The translations under genes were made by a program, and so were the position numbers. This document shows, piece after piece, positions 1 to 12,674 of a stretch of 64,000 nucleotides of DNA; the stretch's first letter is position 1; the number at the start of each line of letters is the position of its first letter. The stretch spans positions 254,115,440 through 254,179,439 of the forward strand of contig CM077116.1 in assembly GCA_039619475.1 (NCBI GenBank), given 5' to 3'. The DNA is from Icerya purchasi. Its lineage: Eukaryota; Arthropoda; Insecta; Hemiptera; Monophlebidae. A model generated the notes under the pieces. It did no database searches. It saw only the letters and a program-made list of their open reading frames with translations, and was not told where the DNA came from.

Positions 1-1100
1 ATAATAGTAATATGAAAGCAATCGACAGTGCTAGACCACCGCCGCCATCGTCGTCTATAAATTGCTTCTAACCGAACGGAATGCTTCGGAAGAGTGTACG
101 CGGTGAACTTCGGCGCGGCTTGTCCGACAGAGCATTTCCACTTGGACACGGATAACGATGTCGTCGCTTCTTCGGCCGGTAGAAGCGCCCGGGTAAGCGG
201 CGTTGTCGAATTTCGGAACGAAAAATGAGAAGAACGAGAACGAGTTGATGGATTCCATTTTAACAACTACTCCGGCAAAGGTCGGAGCGGAGGGACGCGC
301 GGCGACCGACGACGACGACAAAGGCAAAGCGACAGAGACGCGCGATTGCGTGCTGCGACGTCCGAGAACGGGCTCGAGAAACGAGAAAAGATCAAACGGG
401 AGCCGAACCGCGAGTGCGACGAAGAGAGGACTGCAGCCCGGAATCGGATCGGAGCCGGCGGGATGACGATCATCCCGTTTCTGTTTTCCGTTGAGTGTTT
501 TATGTTGCCTTAATAGCTTCGTCTGTCCGTGACGGTGAAGCGCCAGGCCACTGCCATTCATCGACACCTCCAGCGCGGCTAGGCTCCAACGCACACGCGC
601 ACAGCCAACGAAAAAACAATTTCTCTCCGTCCGCCGAAACAACGTGTAAGCGCGCTCTCCTTCTCTCCCCCGCCCTTCCATTTATATAATAACTAAATTC
701 AAAACACAGACGCCGGCCCGGCTTCTCCTTAGCAGATTCGCATTTTACGAATTGGATATACCGACGAAAATCCTCGCAGCCACCCCCCTGGCAAAGCCTC
801 CAGCGATGTGCTTGTCGTCCGATTTTACGCGGACACGCAAACACATGCAGCGGCCTAGTGTCGCGCTGATAAATTTAAAGGCACCTTCTCGGATGATAGG
901 TGTATCGAATTATACTCCTGACAGCGGGCGCAGCAGAACAAGAGCGTATTCCGAAAAAGAAAAGTGTGTTGTCCGTTCAAGCGATGGGTGGTGGCGGATG
1001 CGTTGACGGGGCAAGACCGGATCGGGGTGACATGTTTGATTCGCGCGGGCAAATTCCGTTCTACGGGGCAATAACGATAATAATTTCAGCGGCCGATGGA
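1..1100. promoter_or_regulatory. CpG-rich block, candidate promoter/5' exon region
   Basis: This block is clearly richer in G+C and CpG than the rest of the window, with many gacgac, cgcg and gcgc words, and is free of recognisable transposons. A TATA-like TATAAATT lies near 55-62, and the opposite strand has a TATATAAAT word near 680-690. Reading frames are open on both strands, as expected of CpG-rich DNA, so open frames alone prove little. It could be a promoter, a 5' UTR or a first exon of the homeobox gene downstream or of a gene beyond the left edge. No splice-supported exon could be fixed. Confidence 0.35.
248..466 (+). CDS. Weak candidate coding segment in CpG-rich block
   Basis: From the ATG at 248 an open frame runs 72 codons to a stop at 464-466, starting M-D-S-I-L-T-T-T-P-A-K-V. 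It holds an acidic D-D-D-D-K stretch and then a basic R/K/S-rich part. No domain is recognised. An in-frame upstream ATG exists at 203. Composition bias of the block could produce this frame by chance, and minus-strand frames overlap it. It could be the start of an N-terminal exon or untranslated leader. Listed only because it sits in the best promoter-like block of the left side. Confidence 0.15.
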   Translation: MDSILTTTPAKVGAEGRAATDDDDKGKATETRDCVLRRPRTGSRNEKRSNGSRTASATKRGLQPGIGSEPAG

Positions 1101-1499
1101 AACTACCGTGCATTCTGTGGTGGAGGTGAAATTTCGATTATTCTTACATTTTTAAAATGAACGCGAACGACGATCTTAAATATCGCCTATTTTAAAAGTC
1201 GCGCTGGTTACATCCAATAAGAAAGATCTATTTGTGATTCGATATATGTTTATTATTGTGGAAATTACAAAAAATAATATATTTCTCTACTCAGGTTTGC
1301 AATATCTTCTGGTGCATCTTTTTCTTTTTTTCTTTTTTTTTTTATCCACTTTCGATTACTCCCCGGGCGTATATTTCGATTTGAAAATAATTACACCTTG
1401 AAAGGAATATTTTCTACAAAACTCAATATTCTGATTAAATTTAAGGTTCGTTTTTGTTTTGTTTTTTTTTTTTTAGTATTTTTTCTTATAAAATATTAG

Positions 1500-1806
1500 A
1501 CTAAATTGACATGTATAAAAAATGGATATTTGTTTGTATGTTTGCTTGTGTGTTTGTTTGTCCCGTATGCGTTCCTGTAGCGCCGGACGAATCATGATAA
1601 AATTTTCAGGGTATATTCGTGTTGCCCAAACGAAGGTTTTAAGGTACGGCTGAGTTATTTACCCGCTCTCCTTCGTGAAATATGCAGTCTAAGTAGTTGA
1701 GATGCTACCAGCGGTACAAAAATGCATACAGGACGAATACAAAAGAAAATCATAAAAATTTAAATAAAATTATTACTATGCCCCCCCCCCATTGGGTACG
1801 CCAGCT
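1500..1806. mobile_element. Helitron-like nonautonomous repeat fragment
   Basis: The stretch has a run of TTTGTTTGT/TGTTTG words followed by a conserved-looking sentence (cctgtagcgccggacgaatcatgataaaattt) of the kind common to dispersed nonautonomous insect elements. It ends near 1793-1806 with GGTACGCCAGCTAA, a CTRR-type terminus. A clear 5' TC end was not located and a 10-base poly-C run (about 1780-1789) lies just inside the end. The family assignment is an inference from resemblance; the better-supported Helitron end-pair is at 40639-40898. Confidence 0.3.
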
Positions 1807-1863
1807 AAAGACCTACACCCACAGACGGGCCGTCAGTTAAATTTCGATTCGGTCAGATATCGA

Positions 1864-1902
<39 letters not shown>
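1864..1902. repeat. (TA)n microsatellite
   Basis: Uninterrupted alternating TA tract of about 39 bases immediately 3' (minus-strand sense) of the LINE relic at 1903-3060. Confidence 0.95.
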
Positions 1903-1904
<2 letters not shown>

Positions 1905-3060
1905 AATTAATGGATGAAATAATGGATGACGAGGGGAAGGACAAAATATAAGATGCACACAATGAGGAGTAGGTTGAGTTTCAGCAGACAAGAATATAAA
2001 ATAAAACGATCGACAGAAGGGAATAGACATTCAAAAAAGATGTGATTGGCGTCGCAAACCACCGCTTCGTTGAGGTGGAGAGGACAATTTAGAGAGGAGA
2101 CAAGGGAATAGCGAAAACTAGAAGAAGAGAGAACAGAATGGTCAAAACGCAAGCGAATCCTAGAAATAACAACAGAAGAACGGGAAATTTAACTCCAAGA
2201 ACACCGGGTATTAAAAGGAAGATTAGGTTGTGCAAATTGATAAAAAGATCGATCGTTACGAAAGGAGGAGGTGTAAACATCTGACCAAAGTTTGAGATGA
2301 AATACTTAATACATAGGGAATTCAAGTTAGAGGATGGAACTTTTTTAAAAAAGGAACGAAAGGAAGCAGTAACTTGAGCCAAAAAATCATTCATCTCATT
2401 ACCTTTAATACCCATATGGCTGGGAACCCACTGCAAATCAACACAAATAGAGAGTAGCAGCGAGAAGAAAGAAAACGGATAAGACAGCGTATGGGAAGAA
2501 TGATGAGATCGCAAGAGTGATCAGGAAAAGGGGAGTTGATAGCTTGAAGAACACTCATGGAGTGTGAAATAACCGAATAATTATAAAACCGATGACTGGA
2601 GGAAATGAAGATAAAGGGAGCGTAGGCTAATTCATTTATAAAGGTAGAACAGAAAGAAGGAAGACGAAATGATTCAAATAAATTGAAATCCGGAAGGATA
2701 AAAGAGGCTCCAACACCATAAAGTCCCCTGGAGCCATTCGTGAAGATATATGCGATAGAAACTGAAAATTGATAATGCTGTTGAATTCCTGTTGAATTAT
2801 TGCTTGCGGAAGGGATTTGGAAAGTGAAGTTACAAAAAAAAAACATTGAGAGAATGACACAAGATCGGTAAAACTAAAGGAAAAAGCCGGGAGATTATTA
2901 CCTGAGATTGTGCAAGGCCAAAAGAAACTAAGGCGAAGAGACATGAAAGCTAAAACGGGGATTTTCCTAAAACGCCAGTTCTTATAAATTGAAAGATCGG
3001 AATGAATATACAGGACATGAGTGGAAGACATTTGATGAGGAAACGATAGCCTAAATAAGA
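1903..3060 (-). pseudogene. Non-LTR retrotransposon relic: RNase H domain and Cys/His C-terminus
   Basis: Minus-strand frames, broken by frameshifts, read in order: a post-RT linker (about 3030-2760), then an RNase H fold with F-T-N-G-S-R near 2730-2745, an I-N-E-L glutamate strand, S-H-S-M-S, and the final W-V-P-S-H-M-G-I-K-G-N-E block near 2400-2440. A C-P-L-H...H-I-F-F-E-C zinc-knuckle-like C-terminus follows near 2000-2090. In active I-group LINEs the first block is TDGS and the third is SDS; here both Asp are replaced (N and H), so the enzyme is dead. The RT and endonuclease are missing. The same family recurs at 43005-43470 (minus) and 51480-52020 (plus). Confidence 0.8.
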
Positions 3061-4600
3061 TCTGCGAAGAGACAAAGGTAATGATTACTATGGTAAATAA
3101 TAAACTCTAGATGACATTTTATTAATTTCTGGCCTAAGTTACACCGCGTTCGGTTACTTCTCTTTTTGAGTTACTGAAATCGTGAAACCTCCATGACATG
3201 ATCTAAACATACAAGTCGCACTTCTAGCCTAATTACTGTACTCATTGCAGAGAGTTGTAAAAAAGGGTAGCGTTTTCTATTATTTTGTACAGAGAAACAA
3301 AAAATCCTGCAACGGAATTTTTAATATCTGCTACCGGGAATGTTATTTATACTTAAATCTGAAATCTTTACTCAACTACAATAGTTTCCTGCTGCGGTAA
3401 TAAATTAATTTTAATAAAATTCTCGAGAAGGAAAAGTTTAAAAGATATCAGTGAAAAAGATGTTCTCTTAAATGTGTAATTGTGAGAGATCACCTGGCCA
3501 TGGGTGCTGTTCAGTTGAGCGAAACTTTTTATTAGATCAGGATAGGCAGGTTATAGAAAGATCGATAATCTTCAGCTAAACGTGAAACGTGAAGACCATT
3601 TTTTATTAGACGGTGATAATCCTAAAGAGAGAAATGATGGTTTTTAAATTGTAATTTACTGTTATTTAATTGAATTTATTTTTTATTCAATTTGTAATGG
3701 TACTGAACTTTATAAAAATGTATGTTCTCAGATATACAATGAACGAATGTATAAGAGTAGAAAAAAAAAATTTGGAAATATGCAAATTCATTTATGTTTT
3801 CCTCAAATTTTTAATAACAACTATGGCCGAATTTAAAACCAATGGACGAACACTAGTATGTGTATATACATATATATGACTTTGCCCCTTGACCCCTCTT
3901 GCTTACATTTCTATCTCTTTCTCTTCTATACTTTGTATAAAATGATCAAAATTTACAACGTAATTCTTACCAGCATCGACACAAAAAAAAGTAACATAAT
4001 CACAAAAGTCTTATCCTTATTTTTTTTAAATTAAAATATTTTCAAATTAATTTTATATAATAAAAAAAAAAAAAAATACAACCAATAATTTATGCCATAA
4101 ATTTTAATAAAACTACCGAAACAACTTAACATATTACAAAAGGATGGAAATCACATTAACTTAAATCACTCCTTGTTACAAAATCTAATGGGTGCATGAT
4201 TAAGAATGTCATTTTCATTTAACATTTAACTTTCGTTACATAAAATTGAGACATTTTTAAAATCTAATGGGAGCCAGTCTAAGAATTATGTTGTAATTAA
4301 TATACATCTTGGCACACGCGAGTTAATTGAAACTTTTTTAATTAGCCGATGATGAGTTTTACCTGGTTCATAAATGATTACTAAAGTGTGATTTGTAACG
4401 TAGTATGTGTTTGCTATTAAATTATAAGAGTTTTTGTAATTTTAAATAAAATAATTTCGGATCTATTTTAAATAGATCAAGTTCACAATCACTATTTAGC
4501 CTAAAAGTTAAATATTCTCGGTGAAATATTTTTATTCTATCAAGACATCTGGTACACATATTTATATATATATATATATCTTCTTTTTTTTTTTTATTTT
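3061..4600. other. AT-rich unique DNA, no gene seen
   Basis: No coding-like frame or repeat structure is supported. Short A and T homopolymers and one small near-palindrome (gatctatttt/aaatagatc, 4460-4478) are present. Confidence 0.6.
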
Positions 4601-4604
4601 GCAG

Positions 4605-4905
4605 TGGCCAACGGAGACAATGCCCGGTAACAAAAAAAGTTACATCACATTTTTATCCGATATCAGAAACAGAGGAGAGAGGGTATATAGCGAGGAAGAA
4701 GAGCCAGAGCTAAAAATTGATGATAAAAAGGAGAACGGTCGGCTGGAAGAACCGAGTATTCAAAGAGGGTACGATTAGAATTAGCAAGGAAGGAATCGGA
4801 GTTATAAGAGGGTTGGGCAGGGAGGGAGCAGTGATTGATTACAAGTCGCTCTGTGGAAGTAATAGTGAAATGGAAAACAAAAGGGAACAACTGAAATCAG
4901 GATAG
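4605..4905 (+). other. Candidate exon after a strong splice acceptor
   Basis: A long pyrimidine tract (about 4580-4600) ends in TTTTGCAG at 4604, the best acceptor-like site in the left 30 kb on the plus strand. The following purine-rich stretch stays open for 57 residues to a stop at 4776-4778 (W-P-T-E-T-M-P-G-N-K-K-S-Y..., with E-E-E-E-P-E-L-K). A second frame from 4717 is open to a stop at 4903-4905 and is followed at once by GTAATG. The GA-rich composition could mimic an exon or enhancer-bound exon. No domain is recognised. It may be an exon of the homeobox gene, a noncoding exon, or chance. Confidence 0.2.
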
Positions 4906-7900
4906 GTAATGCGAAGAAGGAATAGAGTATAAAGGAAGGGTAGGTAGCGAACCGTAGTCTGAAATGAGTGTGTGACCGATTAAAGGAAGGTCTCATTTCG
5001 CTTGTTCTTTCGGTTGCAACACTCATCAGTTTATTTATTTTAACCACTCGATGGTGCATTTAATATTCTCCCGTTTTATCGAATCTCCCCTTATATTCTT
5101 ATCCGCGGGGAGGACTTGCACAAATCGAAATTATATCGATAAAATAATTGTGGTCGCACCGGAGTTGAGCATTTTGTAATCGATTAAAATTGCAAGATTG
5201 CTTGTGGTGCTTATTATGGATCGAAGTTGGACGTAATCAGTTATATACTTTCGGTAATTAATTGCAAAAACAACTATAATCGCGGCTATTCGGAATAATC
5301 GATTATTCTTTATTATTCTCGATTGGATAATAGTAACGCATAATTATAAGATGATAATCGGGGGTTTATCGAAAGCATCAAGATTACTCCGTACATCACA
5401 TGCGGTTACAGTGATATTTAATTATACGGATATTTGCGCATATTATTTCACAAAAGTGTATTTGTTGGAAAAATAAGTAACTTAAATAATTAAAAGTTTT
5501 TCACCATCTGTCGCTAATTATACGATTGAAAACGCTTTCGTTCGCGATGTTGCTAAAATTGGCAATATGAACTTATAGAGAACATGAAAAGGTGCGAAAT
5601 TTTATCACCGCATTCGTACAATCGTCCGTACTCTAATTACCATGAAGTGAGTAATTCATGATATATATGTACTCCTTTCACAAAGAGCCGATTACCGCTT
5701 CGTAATTACGCATTACAAGTGTATTGATTATTATAAAAGTGAAATGTACCGCCGAACTTTGATGTGCAAAATATTAAAAAGTCTTCCATTAAGCATTGCG
5801 TTCTCAGTTCATAAATATTTAGACGGGTTTTTTAAAATTTTTCTATCAATGTCGAAAATTTGACGGAAAAATCTCGTATTCTTGGTTATGAAAAAATCTT
5901 TGCTCGCAATATTTGAGATTACTACATTTGAAATTTTAAACGAGAGAATCTTAGCGCTACAAAGTAATTCTTTATTGCTAGTGAATAGGAAAATCAAAAA
6001 AAAAAAAACAAAAAACAAATAAATAAATAAAAGAAGAAAAGCCTTTTATTAATTTTCCACGCAAGAGTCCGGAAATGGAAATAATAATATTAATATGTAC
6101 GTAAGTGTGTAAATGTGAGTTTGGTAATGTTAATTTTTTGTACTTCCTCCGGGCAATCACATTTATCTCTCTGTACAAGTGTATAGAGTAAAAATAAAGT
6201 TTACGCAGAAATGTAATAAATATGAATAAATATGAACTGTTGTAATATCTGTTGATATTTCAATGGTAATATCATGATTGCAAAATTCCTTCGTCGAAGC
6301 AATTCAATTTCTACCGGTAAATTACAAACTCACACGATTTTTCATAGCATTCGTTAAGTTGAATAATATTAAAGTCGGCCTACTACGAAAATAAAAATAT
6401 CTCTATAAGTTCCAGATATAAAAGAAGGGAATATCAAACTGCAGCAGTACTTTTTTGTTAAAAAGAAGCCATATTCAAAATATCGAAGAATTACCGGGGA
6501 CTCATTAATTTCATTTCAGCTGCATACTAATTTTGGTAGGAAAAATTAACAAGGACACATAAGAAACACATACGTAATAGAATTGGAATTCGTAATAATA
6601 TCATAACCGGTGCTACATTACCTGAATAGCGAATACAAAATCACATTCCGACACTGAAATAATAAAAAAAGGGAAGAAAATACGTTTCATTAACATTTCC
6701 GATTTAGATAAAAATATGAAATATTCCAAGTTGCCACTCTAGGACATTTCAGTACATTTTCATATGTAAGCTGTATTTAACTAACGCACCCGTTGCTTAC
6801 AAACTCGATATATACTACCTGCTTAAATCACGATGAATGCTAATTTTAAAAAAAAAGAAAAAAGGAGTTAATCTTAAAATAAAATAAAATTGCCTTTCAG
6901 GCTTCAATTTATTTAGTAAAACAATTAAAACGAACAAGCGGCTCTTACAGCCGATAGATTAGACTCCTTTTGTATGACTAAAATTACGACTCCGAAAGAA
7001 ATAAATTGGAAGGTTATGAAAATGTTGTAAGAAGTCACAGAAATTCTAAGCAACTGTCAACCAACCACTAATATCTTAAGAATGGATTAAACTACCTGTA
7101 CACCGCGAGGTTGCAAAAATGTACGCAGTCACGTTGCAACATTAGTTAATCGCATATGACTGAGCATTCCGGCTGAATTGGCTGCTATTCGGAAGTGGAC
7201 GCACTTTGGACATTTACGAAATTACTTTATTACCGAGAGCTTAAATCGAGTTATACATTTGTCCTCGGTTATTAAGTCCGAATTTTCGCGTGATGCGAAG
7301 AATTGAGAAAGGTTTTTTGTCTGCGGGGGTGTCCGTGAGTTCTGAATAGAGCTCAGACGTTAAAAACAACTTCATCAGAATGGAGATTTTTTTTATATGC
7401 AGAAACAAGTAGTTAGTCCTTGTTGACATTTCTAAGAATGTCTTATTTTTCATTTTACCATGTGAAGCGATACCGCGGCTGGAAAGTAGTACGCCATTAA
7501 TACGAAAAAATATTAAACCGAAGTTACCGACGTATCGTGGTTGGAGAAGCGGTGGCAGAGATTTCAGTTGAATACGAAAAAGTGTAATAAATAAATAAAT
7601 AAATGAAAATACAGCCGTTGTGAGCAGCGAAACGTGTTATAATAACCAACTTATGTTGTACGACTGAGAAGAGTTGCTTCTCGCGCCAGTTACGTAACAC
7701 ACGAAAAGACGTTTGTAATTTTAAGCTGCCCGAACAGAATCCGAAAAATAAGAACGATTACTGTTTGAATTAAGCGGAAAAATTACCGGAGGCGAAATGA
7801 CACTTTTTGGTGGAATTCAGTTTTTATCGGTTTTTAGAGTCATATTTATTGATATTCGGAAAAATCGTTTTTCTTGTTATTAGGTTTTTCCTTTTTCTTT

Positions 7901-8689
7901 TTTTTTTTTTTTCCGAATCTGTTGAAAACAAATTGAAACGAACACATTCAAAGAATTAAATTTAAAGGCATGTAGAAATTTCGGGAATTTACGGGAATTT
8001 TCATTCCCAAAAAAATTATTTACAGGTACGTTCGATTGCACGCTGGACGAATACGACGTTGTCTCTCTTCCGTATGACTCTTTCGGTGGGAAAGTTAACA
8101 AGAGTGAATTGGAAAATTTTCCATTTCTTTCGTGTTTCGGATGCTGAAAGTCGAATAAGAACCCGAAAGTGGGGACAGAGAGGCTCGAAGTAGAACAATG
8201 GAACGAGCAGTTAAACATGTTTTAAGAAAAGCTCGCGAGTTTTCAATGAATAGCTCTGGAAACGGGGGAGCTTCAATGAAATGCAGCATTTTTTTTTTTT
8301 TTTTTTTTTTCCCTATTCCCGAATGCACCATTGAACGCAAACCGTTATCGCCAATATAAAATTATAGAGACCTTCGAAATTTTCCACCTAATCAAATCGC
8401 AGGCAGCTTGCAGATTATAACTAGAAAAATGCAAACGCAAACGGGGATACTTTCTATCTTGACGCCGGGGCGCGGTGACGTCCGTCTATTTTCAACTGAA
8501 AATGTTAAAAATTTTAAAACGGACAAAATATGCATATTTTCTTTAACTGTCCTGATAGCGCGCCCTAACGGATTTCCATTGTCGACAACACATGCAGATT
8601 ACGTAATAAAAGGGAAGTTTAATTTGGCTGCTTTGGTGTCGAGTATTTGCGTGCCGAAGAATTAAGTTCAGTAGCGGGGCTGTAACGTT
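4906..8689. other. AT-rich unique DNA, no gene seen
   Basis: Only short simple repeats are visible: poly-A/T runs, AAAT repeats near 7585-7607, and T runs near 7895-7912. The open frame at 8408-8665 (+) is 85 codons long but shows no motif and no flanking splice signals. Confidence 0.5.
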
Positions 8690-9010
8690 GACATTTCCCG
8701 ATTACAGAGCTCTTACTTCGAAATGATAATGGCCCTGCGCCCGCCCGCGTCGGCTATACTTGTTCCTAATTAAGCCATGTTCATCCTTGCTTATCGGATG
8801 ACGCATCTACATAAAGACTAGGCTGCTAGTAGGGTAAATGGCGTTCAACGCTTAAGAATCTAACGGCGCCGCCGTACTAGAAACCTTAAAAGTGGTCCTC
8901 ATTTCTGAGCCTATTGGGCCACCAGTAGTCCGCTGTGCCAGTCCAATCGCGGTGATCCCGACAACGATTCACTCTAATTTCGTTCCGGGGTCCGGGTCGA
9001 CTAATTTCTC
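8690..9010. promoter_or_regulatory. GC-richer, non-repetitive block; candidate conserved noncoding element
   Basis: The stretch from gtaacgttgacatttcccg to cgggtccgggtcgac stands out by higher G+C, high word complexity and absence of homopolymers inside a kilobase-scale AT-rich desert. It has a homeodomain-type CTAATTAAG site near 8766-8774 and several CpG words but no long open frame. Large introns and flanks of homeobox genes commonly carry conserved enhancers; that link is inference only. Confidence 0.25.
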
Positions 9011-12000
9011 GCTTTCCTCTAAAATATAATATATAGTTTATATATGTACGTTACATGTTTATATTTATTTATTTATGACACTTTTCCTCCCTTAATTAAA
9101 TCTCCGCTTTCTCAGACGTACCTATTTCTCCCCCGCTCGTACCGCTCTAGCTTGCAACGGCCTGATTATTTAAATAACGAAAAGTTTACCGAAAATTTAA
9201 CGCAGTCTAATAGAAGAAAGTAATATAGTTGAGCAAACGATCGTTTAATCGAACGTGAATAATGTCGAAACCCTTCCGGTCACGAATTCGTTTAAATAGT
9301 TAAACCGGTTTCATACTTACGACTTTGTTCTTTTTATTCGAACATTTTCTCGTCATTCTTTTATACCCTCGTTTATGTCGCGTTCTCGAGACTTATCGAT
9401 AAAAACTTTTCATTTTCCCGTTTTTAGAATGAGTTTCCTAGCTTTTTTCGCTTAATACTGCGGCCCTTTTTTGATGACATTTCAGAAACTATTTTATTTA
9501 AGGGGGAAAAAAACGAGACTTTACAGCAGCTTATACGGTTCGCTGTCTAAAGAAGCGCGAGATGTTTCCCTTATCCGTCTTTCAAAGATTTACACCTCCA
9601 CACAGCAAGAATAGCTGGTAGCACAGGTACACCGTTGTGGATTCTTATTGTAACATCTGGCACACTCTTAGTAATACGCAACGCAGCTACACATACATGT
9701 ATGTGCGAGACTACATTTGGAAACGATTGCAATCATTTGATTTATTGCCAAATTGTTACGCCTTTACGCCTCTAATATGTGTATGATACGGTATGGGTAT
9801 GTTTATCATTGCCTTGCACATGATTATTGACATTATTATTTACCTGCATTTTTTCCGGGATGGTTTAAGCGACTGATTGCGACGAATGTTCTCTGTGAAT
9901 ACAGTCAACATCCTGAATTAGATCGGTAGAGCGAAATAATTTGTCGTCGCAGTTGGAATGCCGACAAGAATTAGTTCAGCGAAAAATCATTAAATACATA
10001 CCGAGAAAAAGCAGTTTTCTACAATGTGCTAATATGACGAAAGAGATGAAACGGACACGGGTAAAATTAAAATTAAACGAGATGACGGAACTTACTAACT
10101 CAAGCCAGTCGCATTAAAGTGCACCGTCTGAATGCGATAAGCCAGAACAATTATTCTAATATCGGTTTTGCGGGCCTTCAAGAAGAATTCAATTTTTTTT
10201 TTTTTTCTAGCGCTATGCTGAAAGCAAACGATTGATTTTTGTTTGTTTTTTGTTTTTTTTTTGGAGGGGGTCGTTAACATCTTTGCTTAGAAATGATAGA
10301 AAGAAGAGATAATTAATTCGATTTTAATAATATTGAAAGAACTGAAAGCGGGGGCAAATTATTAATAACAGAAAGTTACGAGAAAGTTTAAGAAGGAAAT
10401 TATAATCTAAAAACCGTATTGAATAATAGAAAAATAGGTAGGAATTTTATTTAATTTTCAATAGTATGGAGATTAAGGAGAATAGACTGCGTAAAACAAT
10501 GCATCCAGTTAGTTTTGTTATCTCTCGCGGGTTTTTTATTTAGAAGGTCAATCGATTGTATACAACAGTTCTTCTCATACTTTTTAAAGTCGCCAAACAA
10601 TGGAACATACTATATCCCTTTTTGTAGACATCGAAATAATCAACTGCGCTACAGTAACCTAACGTTTTCATTAATAATTATTAATTTCTATGGCGAAGAA
10701 ATATGTATTATTATTCCGCTATTATTATGCGAATATATTTTATTAATCATTTAGAATACAATTCACAAATTAGTAAATCGTATTATTCCAGCCTCGGAAG
10801 AAGAGTCACTTTTTTAAACTTGGAATTCAAAAAAAGGGTGATTGATGCATATTCTCGGTCCAGCGATTAAATTACGTCACTTGGAAAAACCCAATTGCTA
10901 TTCTGCTTAACGTATGGTTATGTCTATTCTTAAAACTTTTTATCGAAAACAAAATATCCGCTATAAACGGATATACTATAAAAAAACTTTTGACAAAAAT
11001 TCAATACATATACATATATATGTGTGCGTATGTACCTGCGTGCTTGTCTATGTAAACGTATATCAATAAGTAATAAATACCTCATCTATAAAAGAAAAAT
11101 AATAATAATTTACAAAAATGTAAAGTTTTTTTTATAAATAAACATATTAAACAAGTGGATACATAAAAGTACATACCAATAACTGTAATATGTCTGTATA
11201 TCGTTTAAGCTACTTCATAAATCTAACAATTGTATTTGTATTCCTTTAAGAAATAAAGAATGGAGGCGTGTACTTCCTTAATGTATCGGCAGGATCCTGA
11301 AATGTAATTTATATATCGGAGAAAAAAAAGTTACAACTCAACATAATGAGTATGGTAATAATAATTTATTCTGCAGGGGGAAAAAAAAACATATATTTAA
11401 TATAAATATCTAAGAATATTAATCTGACAGAAACATTTGGAATAGGTGTTCAGGATACCTGCAGAAAAAACCATAATTGAGCAGTTATTTAGCGGCGGTT
11501 TGGTTTGGTCTAATATACCAGCATCTCTTCTTAAGGGTTGTTGTTACGGTTGGCAATAAACGATTTTTCCTATCGCAAGAGCAACGATGGCCTCAGTGAA
11601 CGACGCACCGGTTGTACTTGGAATGTCGTTTGTTGCAGGGCAGCATGTCAGAAGCGATCGCGTGAAATAGACCAAAAAGTAATAGCAAAGAACAGATGAC
11701 AGACATATGCGTATGCCCTGTAGGCAGCGAGAAGAAAGAGATTAACGACAATCCCCCCCCCCCCCCCCACACACACACATATATATGAGTGTGTGCGCGC
11801 AGATACGGATGTATACGAACGATCTATTATTTATGGGATGAAGTTTTAAAAACTTTAACGACTTCCATTTTCTATCGTTCGCTCATTGTAACCGCAAATT
11901 ATTAACTAGACATGGGGCTACAGATATAAAAATACCTTTCGAGTTTTACGCAGTTTATTTCGTATATATTCGGTATTTTCCTGTAAATGGATAAATTGTT

Positions 12001-12070
12001 TTGCGGTAACAGCACGACATCGCATACCTCCCTTAAAAAAGAACGGAATAATGTTTTATACGGGCGTTAA
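9011..12070. other. AT-rich unique DNA, no gene seen
   Basis: Nothing beyond homopolymers (for example T runs at about 10194-10207 and 10252-10261) and the compound microsatellite listed separately. Confidence 0.5.
11753..11801. repeat. Compound microsatellite C16-(AC)n-(AT)n-GTGTGTGCGCGC
   Basis: A 16-base C run passes directly into an AC tract, an ATAT tract and an alternating purine-pyrimidine GTGTGTGCGCGC tract. The alternating part has Z-DNA-forming character; the C run is a G-quadruplex/i-motif type sequence. Confidence 0.9.
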
Positions 12071-12136
12071 GTTTATTTTTCTTTTGTTACATTTAAATCA
12101 GATACAAACACACTCGCTAATCCAGTTAAAAAGTCA

Positions 12137-12374
12137 TTATCCGGGAACGTGTGGAATATAGAGGCACTCGCTGAAATTAAGCACTTGGACTGTACCGCTC
12201 GCAGTAATAAAATCTTCGATCTGTTCCAGTCTTGAAGGATCGAGAGAGTCAATGATTTTCCCGAAAAGCGCCCGACTAATGGCTCTGTTCGGATGAAGGC
12301 ATGTCGTCATTTTTAAATTCTCGCCTACTAACTTCATTGAGTCTGAACTGGACGCCAGTTCGGTTTCATCCGAT
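12137..12374 (-). CDS. Candidate terminal exon of an unidentified minus-strand gene
   Basis: Minus-strand reading from 12374 gives 78 residues to a TAA at 12139-12137 after a possible acceptor (ctgttttag, AG at 12376-12375), splitting a codon 2|1. The product looks protein-like rather than random: S-D-E-T-E-L-A-S-S-S-D-S-M-K-L-V-G-E-N-L-K, then I-I-D-S-L-D-P-S-R-L-E-Q-I-E-D-F-I-T-A-S. An AATAAA polyadenylation signal (TTTATT on plus, 12072-12077) lies about 60 bases past the stop. The in-frame ATG at 12337 could be internal. No family is recognised. It lies in the same orientation, 2.8 kb downstream of the coding relic at 15206-15522; whether they share a gene is unknown. Confidence 0.4.
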
Positions 12375-12648
12375 CTAAAACAGTCTCAGAAGGTTGCAGT
12401 TCCTTTTATCCCGTGCATTGATTCGATATTCACACAACAGATAGTGAATTTTCTAAAAAGCGGACCTCCCCGAGTACACAGAAATCACTGGGCCAAGTTA
12501 AAAGAGAGGCCAATGCAGATTGGGAAAATTAATAAATTTCACCGGAAGCGAAAAATTCGATTCAAATGAAACTATTCATCGGCGCACAACATTTTCCACC
12601 TTGTTATTTCTTTTCTACTATAACTTTTGGTAGCGTTGAAATTGCCCT

Positions 12649-12671
12649 CCCCCCCCCGGGGGGGGGGGGGG
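12649..12671. repeat. C9-G14 homopolymer palindrome
   Basis: Nine C bases are followed directly by fourteen G bases, forming a self-complementary GC-only tract in AT-rich surroundings. A collapse or join artefact of the assembly cannot be excluded. Confidence 0.9.
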
Positions 12672-12674
12672 TAT

